Below, piece by piece: positions 58,661 to 64,000 of a stretch of DNA of 64,000 nt. Both the position numbers and the translations under genes were made by a program. Positions within the stretch are counted from its first letter, which is position 1. Every line of letters begins with the position of its first letter. The notes beneath the pieces are model-generated. The model was not told where the DNA came from. It saw nothing but the letters and a program-made list of their open reading frames with translations, and did no database searches. The DNA comes from Azolla caroliniana (Eukaryota > Polypodiophyta), in assembly GCA_043228905.1 (NCBI GenBank), contig JBHGNT010000007.1:7316001-7380000 (forward strand). The letters are read 5' to 3'.

Positions 58661-58973
58661 TCAGGGAGGTCCGGGTCAGAGCATTCTTCCTCTCATAAAG
58701 TCCGGACAGCTTCTGCCACATCTCATAGGCGTTCGTATCGTTCGCCACATGTTGCAGAACACTTACATCGACGTATTGCCGGATCGTCGCTACGGCTTTC
58801 CGGTTCAGGAGCTTCCACTCCGACTCTATTACCCCCTTGGGTATCTCGGCATTGTCGATCGGTTCGTACAGGTCTCGGACGATGAGAAGGTCTTCCATCT
58901 TTATCTTCCAGTCGGCGTAGTTCTGTGAGTTCAACACCATCATGCCCGGAGGCCCACTACCGCCGCCTTCCAT
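58638..58973 (-). pseudogene. copia-C gag N-terminal part, cut off by a frameshift
   Basis: The probable initiator ATG is at 58973-58971, 17 bases after the primer site. 111 codons (MEGGGSGPPGMMVLNSQNYA ..., YEMWQKLSGLYERKN) lead into a stop at 58640-58638. The gag homology continues without a gap in the next frame immediately downstream, consistent with a single-base indel in a GAATTCTTAAG context. A sequencing or assembly error cannot be excluded. Confidence 0.85.
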
Positions 58974-58989
58974 TTTCTGTGTTAACCTT

Positions 58990-59001
58990 GCTCTGATACC
59001 A
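58990..59001 (-). other. Primer-binding site of copia-C (initiator Met tRNA)
   Basis: TGGTATCAGAGC on the minus strand, three bases inside the 5' LTR end. Confidence 0.97.
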
Positions 59002-59004
59002 CTT

Positions 59005-59266
59005 TGTTGAACACGGTGCTCGGCCACAACCAAGGAATAGGATCAACTCTCAGAAAACAGGAAATACAAAATGCACGAGACAATAGAGAGAAGAGTACAC
59101 AGAATGTTTTACGTGGAAAACCCTAAATGGGAAAAACCACGGGAGTCCTCAGACTCCAACCATCACTATAAACAGGGATGTACAATGGTGAAGCTACAAG
59201 GCAACAACCTTGTGCTCACTGTCTTCGCCACAGGCGGCGGTAATACACAGAGGCAACGACCTCTTC

Positions 59267-59303
<37 letters not shown>

Positions 59304-59571
59304 CTGCTCTCACTTCGCTCCCTCTAAGTGGAAAACAGAAAAATGAGCAACAACTACAAACTGTTTGCCCTAAGTCATATTTATACACATATGACTTTCG
59401 GGCTATTTACAAATATAGCCTCAAGGGCCCTTGGCAAACATATTCACAAATATGTCCCCGCATCCGGATCTCTCTCCGGGTACATTCATCATCCGGCTCC
59501 GTAGCCGGGGTCTTCATCATCCGGTTCCCGGACATCTGACCATCCCATCCGGAGGGACCGTAATCCCAACA
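59005..59571 (-). repeat. 5' LTR of copia-C (567 bp)
   Basis: The minus strand starts TGTTGGGATTACGGTCCC at 59571 and ends GCACCGTGTTCAACA at 59005. It contains a CT/GA tract at 59269-59301 and one copy of the CATCCGGCTCCGTAGCCGGG unit that is doubled in the other LTR. Confidence 0.97.
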
Positions 59572-59576
59572 TTATC

Positions 59577-61201
59577 TAACTAATTGATTAGGTATATTAC
59601 AAACATGAGGCGGTTCTCAATATTGTATATAATGAAGGGATAATCTATTATCATACCCTTCAGACATTCGATCAAACCATTGGCCATGCAATGTTTCTCC
59701 TCCACTTGTGTCATCTTGGAACTACCCCATTTTTTCCAATAGTTGTAACTTATAATGCTCACACTTGCTCTCCTATCGAGGATCTTTGGAGCAATGATAC
59801 TAGTTATGATCCCAAAGAGTATGAATCTTGTATTTTTGGTTTTGAAATGTGTGGTTACTAGCGTGTCTACTCATTGGAGTTCAAAACATGCACATCAGGG
59901 ATGGTCATCATAAGCTTTCCTTGCTTGATGCGTAATTCTATGCTTACTTGTTAGACTACATCAAGGTTGGGGATCTAATCACGAGACTTCCTCAACAATA
60001 AGGTCTATTAGTTTTGTTAATATTTGCTCTACATTCGACTTTTCGATAATGATACTTGAAATCGTTAAGTGTTGGTATGTTAAAATCATATTTCCTTCTT
60101 GATGTTCCTTTGTTGGTGAACCAAGACATTTATATCCTTTTTCAACATCTACAACATTTGTTGTCTCTTCCCTTAGGTTGAAGGAGTATGATTGGATCTT
60201 GTTAAATAGTCAAATTCTTTAATTGGGTTCCCCTTAGCCAGAGTAGAAGATAATTTCTCATGATTATTGAAAGCACGCGTAAATTTGGATCTTTTCGTAT
60301 TTCAACTTGAGAGTTTGGGTTCAAAACTTTCAACAAGGTGTTGGACTTTCATGACTATTTGTACCCCATTTCGGATGGTACCATAGATAGTAAATGGACA
60401 CTCTTCTTTCCTTTCTTCTTAGGGAAATCAAATACTAAATGTTCTCGCCCACAACCAAGGCATGTCATCATCCTTTGGAACCATGCCACCCAAGTAGGTG
60501 TTGGTAGTTGGGAACATGAGGTAGGCATGTTCGCTAGTTGTGGGTTGGACATGTTGTAATGGGGTTCGACTATAATTTCGTGTATAATAGTTGTTCATGA
60601 CATGTATATGATTAAATGTAACGTATACATGGGATTACATATGTGTATATGAAAGAATCATTAACCAAAACATACCCAACGAATGATGTAATCGAGATAC
60701 GTAATTGAGGCATATAGCCTCTACGCACACGTAACATCCAAAAATAAGGGTGAACGTATTACACAATCAAGGTATTGACCTCTTACGCATACAACACTGA
60801 TTGCATATCAAACACATGATAATTGAGTTATTGACCTCATACGCATATGTAACATATATACGTGAACGTAATACGCAATTGAGGTATTGACCTCTTACGC
60901 ATACGCCACAAATCAGATATCAAATATATGGCAATTGAGGTACTGATCTCATACGCATACATATGTACATTTTATACAACAAAACTATTACCATTACAAC
61001 AAAATTGAATCATTAAAATGATTACATACTGACAAACACATGATTAGATTGGGAGAAGAAAAAATATAAGAAGAAAAAAGAAAGGAATATCGAAGTTCTT
61101 TTGTTGCTGTGTTTCTAAATCAAGCTCGACTGCACATTGATCGATCACCATCCAAACAAATCACAAGAAAAGAAACATTAGAAAAATAATCTGATACCAA
61201 T
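59577..61201 (-). other. Internal sequence of an older minus-strand copia element, with a 56-bp repeat array
   Basis: This stretch lies inside (to the left of) a minus-strand 5' LTR with a primer-site remnant (61199-61190, TGGTATCAGA on the minus strand), so it should be the leader and gag of that element. Coding is almost erased. A zinc-knuckle-like CLGCGREHLVF appears on the minus strand at about 60464-60430. The array of GAGGTATTGACCTC hairpins at 60703-60960 is listed separately. The left part (59577-60330) has no identifiable frame. Confidence 0.5.
60703..60960. repeat. 56-bp tandem array, five units, each with a GAGGT-ATTG-ACCTC hairpin
   Basis: Units start with AATTGAGG or variants at 60703, 60765, 60821, 60877 and 60933, a spacing of 62, 56, 56 and 56. 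Each has a short inverted repeat (GAGGTATTGACCTC in the best units) followed by TTACGCATAC/CATACGCATA. Confidence 0.9.
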
Positions 61202-61654
61202 TGTTAGAGCTTAATCCTAATGTAAGCATACAATAAGGAAATAATAGATAGATAGATAGAGAAGAGAGAGAAAGAAGGGTGTTGATCCACCCGACCACCC
61301 CTAAGCGAAGGGATTGAGATGGACTTGAGCCTCAATCGGCGTCCCATACCATCATTATGGCATTGAGTCATACCTGGTGTTGGCGCACTCACTACAAGGG
61401 TTGATCACCACAAGATCAAAGTCTCAACGTAGTCGATAATGTATCAAATGAGGGTAGCTAGGCCTCATATTTATAGCCAAGCCTAAGGCCCCCAGGCAAG
61501 TTCACACTTGGCGTTAATGAGTTGTTTCAATCCCTAGGATTAAAAGTAATTGTCCCTTCCTTACACTCTCGTTTAACCCTCACACTTTATCCACGCGTAT
61601 AGAATACTATGGTACAATCTTACCACGGGATAATTTATGGTCATGCCCCTAACA
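61202..61654 (-). repeat. Copia-type 5' LTR with adjacent primer site (minus strand)
   Basis: Plus-strand TGTTAGAGCTTAATCC ... CATGCCCCTAACA. TCTGATACCA at 61190-61199, the complement of TGGTATCAGA, lies two bases to its left. This identifies it as the 5' LTR of a minus-strand copia element. Related to the LTR at 45087-45552 over its full length but clearly diverged. Confidence 0.85.
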
Positions 61655-63149
61655 TCAAGCCTTTATAAGGGAACTTTCTTTTAAACGACCATGGAAAATG
61701 CAATGAAACTGGAGCACCACCAACCCTGCCCTACCGAGACACTCAAGAAGCCACTCAATGCACCACTACTATGAATGTTAATATGCATGTGGTTATGACA
61801 GCACCAAAGCTATTACAACGCGCTATTGAGAGCCCGACCATACCTCCAATGCTCAAAAGAAGCATTGTGTGTATAATAATCACGCGACATCGTAGATCTA
61901 AATGAAGTACCTGTGAAGGTAACCAAAAAATTCAATCACAAATGTAGCACTCTCTTAGAGAAAATGGTACACCTTAAGGAACAATTAGTGAACTAGGCAT
62001 TAGCCTTCAGAATGTCATTTTAGAACTCACATAGGCTTGCCTACACATTCAAGAAACCACTAGAAAGTACAAAAGCTCTACATCCAATGTCACCCACTAA
62101 GCACCGACCTCCGAGTGGCATGAGAATAAAGAAAAATGACAAAAAAATCAACCATAAACACAATATAGAAAGTCAACCCAACTCAAATAGAGATATCCAA
62201 GCTAAAGGCACTCCATGCTACGCTAGAGTCATAACATGTAACGATGCAATCTTGATTAGAGAACCATTGGGAGGAGACAACACATACAAAACAAGTGGAG
62301 AGATTCACCTAAATCAACTATTCATTGAGAAAGATCAATAATTTGAGGCATAGACAAAGTTGGATGTTGAACTCATGTAGAATTTTGCAAAATTAACCAT
62401 AGACAATAACATCATTTCTTCAAACTCCATATTGGTGGTGGGCATCTAAGCACTAAGGGTATACATAGGGCCTCCTCATAACTATGGCCAAGCTTTTGGT
62501 TTCTCCCCTCACTCGAGATGTCACTTGTCAACCACAAAAGGAGTTATTTATGACAATGACATATCATCACCTTAATGAATACGCAAGATTTATATAGTCC
62601 TAGGGGTGAATACTAATTATTGTTACTTACACTATATCTTGTAGACACTATTCGTGAATGCCCGACAAGCTCATTGAACACTTGGGTGTGCAACCACCTT
62701 GGTGCCTCCATTTCTTCAATGATCTTCACATTGATCACCAATTTAGATAATGGTTTGCAAGCCTCTACCCCAACACTCTCCCTCCTCAACTCCTTTAAAA
62801 AATAAACACTCTTCCCCTTCTATGAAAAAGCCTTTCATATATTCCACTCCAACCCCCACCGACAACATCCATAACCAACCCCTATCATGCCTTTCCACCC
62901 TTACCTTGGTAGACTAGGTTCACACAACAATGTCCAACATAGTACACCCAAGAGTCTGCACTAATTAGGTTAGGGGATGCTTAAGTACGTTTTGTATGCT
63001 TCACTATCTAACACTAATATTGGCATTGGTACCAAACATACAAGTATTAGTGCAAGAGAGTCGAAGTACTCCGGACCATACTAATCTAAAAAGGGGCAAA
63101 TCATTGTAAAAGACTACAAAGGAGATCCTCATGATTTTTCAATACTAAA

Positions 63150-63183
<34 letters not shown>

Positions 63184-63195
63184 CCTTGAGGGGTA
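61655..63195. other. Unassigned region with one CT microsatellite
   Basis: No recognised gene. Frame 62087-62341 (84 codons) is basic at its start and has no known domain. The C-rich stretch 62690-62900 shows no coding pattern. A pure CT tract lies at 63153-63180, just before the LINE relic. Confidence 0.45.
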
Positions 63196-64000
63196 AAGGT
63201 TTATAATGTTGTTGCATAGACTTCAAGAAAGCTTTGATATGGTACCTCTTGATAATCTTTAAAGGCGCATAGAAGAACTAGGGGTGCCAAATGAATATTT
63301 TCTTGCAACAACCTATTAATCAATGAGAGCATTATTTGTTGTGTTCTTATGTACAATGAAATTTCATATTTTTTCAATAGAGTTATTGGTGTTACACAAG
63401 GATGCCCACTCTCACCAACTCTATTTGGTCTATGCATTGATGAATAAGAACAACAATTGTCAAGTTTGTAAAGGAAGAATACATAGAAGAAGTTTCCATT
63501 GGGAATCCATTTATCATATGCTTTTGTTGTATGTGGATGATGTAGTGCTTTTTGCAAATACTTTAGGAAATGCACAAAAGCTTATGAGGGCATTGGAATA
63601 AATTTGCATGCATATTAAATTAAGTGTCAATAGCTCTAACAAAGATTGTACTTGTGACGAGCCCAAAAAAAGATAAATCATGTATTATGTACAATAATGA
63701 GCCGCTTGAATGTGTGGACATTCCTTTAAATCACAAATGAAATGAATGTATTATCCATTCTTAGAGGTGGGAAAGAGAGCATATGTTATGCTTAGAGGTG
63801 CCATCATGGAGAAATTAAGTGTTTCGTCCTCAAGAAATACCTTTCTAACCCTTTGTGGACACCGGTGCTTCTCTTGGTGGAAGTACGAGATGATTGCATT
63901 CCTAAGTCCACTTGGAAAGAGTTTGAAAATGTCCAAAAGCATTTTCTTACAAAGTTTGTCCAAGTAAAGAAACTAATGCAATACACCCTCCTAATTCTTG
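63196..64000 (+). mobile_element. LINE reverse-transcriptase fragment, continues past the window
   Basis: Translated in pieces across three frames: LQESFDMVPLDNL (motif-A region, normally DFxKAFDxV), RRIEELGVPNEYF, a degraded GCPLSP box near 63388-63420, LLLYVDDVVLFANTLGNAQK (catalytic YxDD as YVDD, 63521-63580), KLSVNSSNK, and EVGKRAYVMLRGAIMEK. Stops and frameshifts are frequent. It differs from the LINE at 8557, which retains only the region after the reverse transcriptase. The 3' end lies outside the window. Confidence 0.85.

Larger units (their letters stand above)
54298..59571 (-). mobile_element. Ty1/copia LTR retrotransposon copia-C, nearly intact
   Basis: A 5.27-kb complete element flanked by a perfect 5-bp target duplication TTATC (54293-54297 and 59572-59576). 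The LTRs are almost identical apart from a 28-bp duplication, CT-tract length and a few substitutions. The primer site TGGTATCAGAGC (minus strand, 59001-58990) and polypurine tract GAAGGGGGAGTT (minus strand, 54900-54889) are intact. The gag-pol frame is open for 1239 codons, and the only clear lesion is one frameshift in gag near 58640. This is by far the youngest insertion in the window, and it sits in older repeat DNA. Confidence 0.97.

Noticed and set aside
60703-60960. CRISPR-like array (regular repeats with dyads)
   Set aside because: The host is a plant nuclear genome, the intervening sequences are similar rather than unique, and no cas gene is present. It is a tandem minisatellite.

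Overview
This is a stretch of a seed-plant nuclear genome, most likely a flowering plant. Three spliced plant genes with GT-AG introns sit in a sea of LTR retrotransposons. The copia elements use the plant-typical initiator-Met primer site TGGTATCAGAGC, and the gene families (a CRLK-type receptor kinase, an ACC-synthase-like aminotransferase, a patellin) belong to land plants. I cannot name the species. No organellar, bacterial or CRISPR sequence was seen.

Layout: (1) 0.7-3.7 kb, a CRLK2-like receptor kinase on the minus strand (7 coding exons, 411 aa), with a repeat-bearing upstream region to about 8.5 kb. (2) 8.6-10.6 kb, a 5'-truncated LINE. (3) 12.8-35.3 kb, a retrotransposon block: a copia LTR; a decayed 10-kb Ty3/gypsy element (gypsy-1, 13487-23439) with a large extra reading frame between integrase and the 3' LTR; an inverted piece of a related gypsy; two overlapping copia remnants; an orphan LTR; a SINE-like head; and a second gypsy (gypsy-2, 28882-35274) whose pol has lost the segment between reverse transcriptase and RNase H. 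(4) 35.6-40.1 kb, an ACC-synthase-like gene on the plus strand (12 coding exons, 480 aa). (5) 40.1-47.6 kb, intergenic DNA with two fold-back elements, an LTR, a copia gag relic and C-rich minisatellites. (6) 47.6-50.9 kb, a patellin (SEC14 plus GOLD) gene on the plus strand (5 coding exons, 542 aa). (7) 50.9-64.0 kb, older repeat DNA split by a young, nearly intact copia element (copia-C, 54298-59571, minus strand, perfect 5-bp target duplication), then another copia 5' LTR with a primer site, a 56-bp hairpin array, and a LINE reverse-transcriptase relic running off the right edge.

The three host genes show no sign of acting in one pathway: calcium/calmodulin-linked receptor signalling, PLP chemistry and phosphoinositide-linked membrane trafficking. 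The mobile elements form a time series by LTR similarity judged by eye: copia-C is youngest, gypsy-1 and gypsy-2 are older with several percent LTR divergence and many stops, and the remnants are older still. All exon joins were derived by hand from splice signals and family homology. They are predictions without transcript support.
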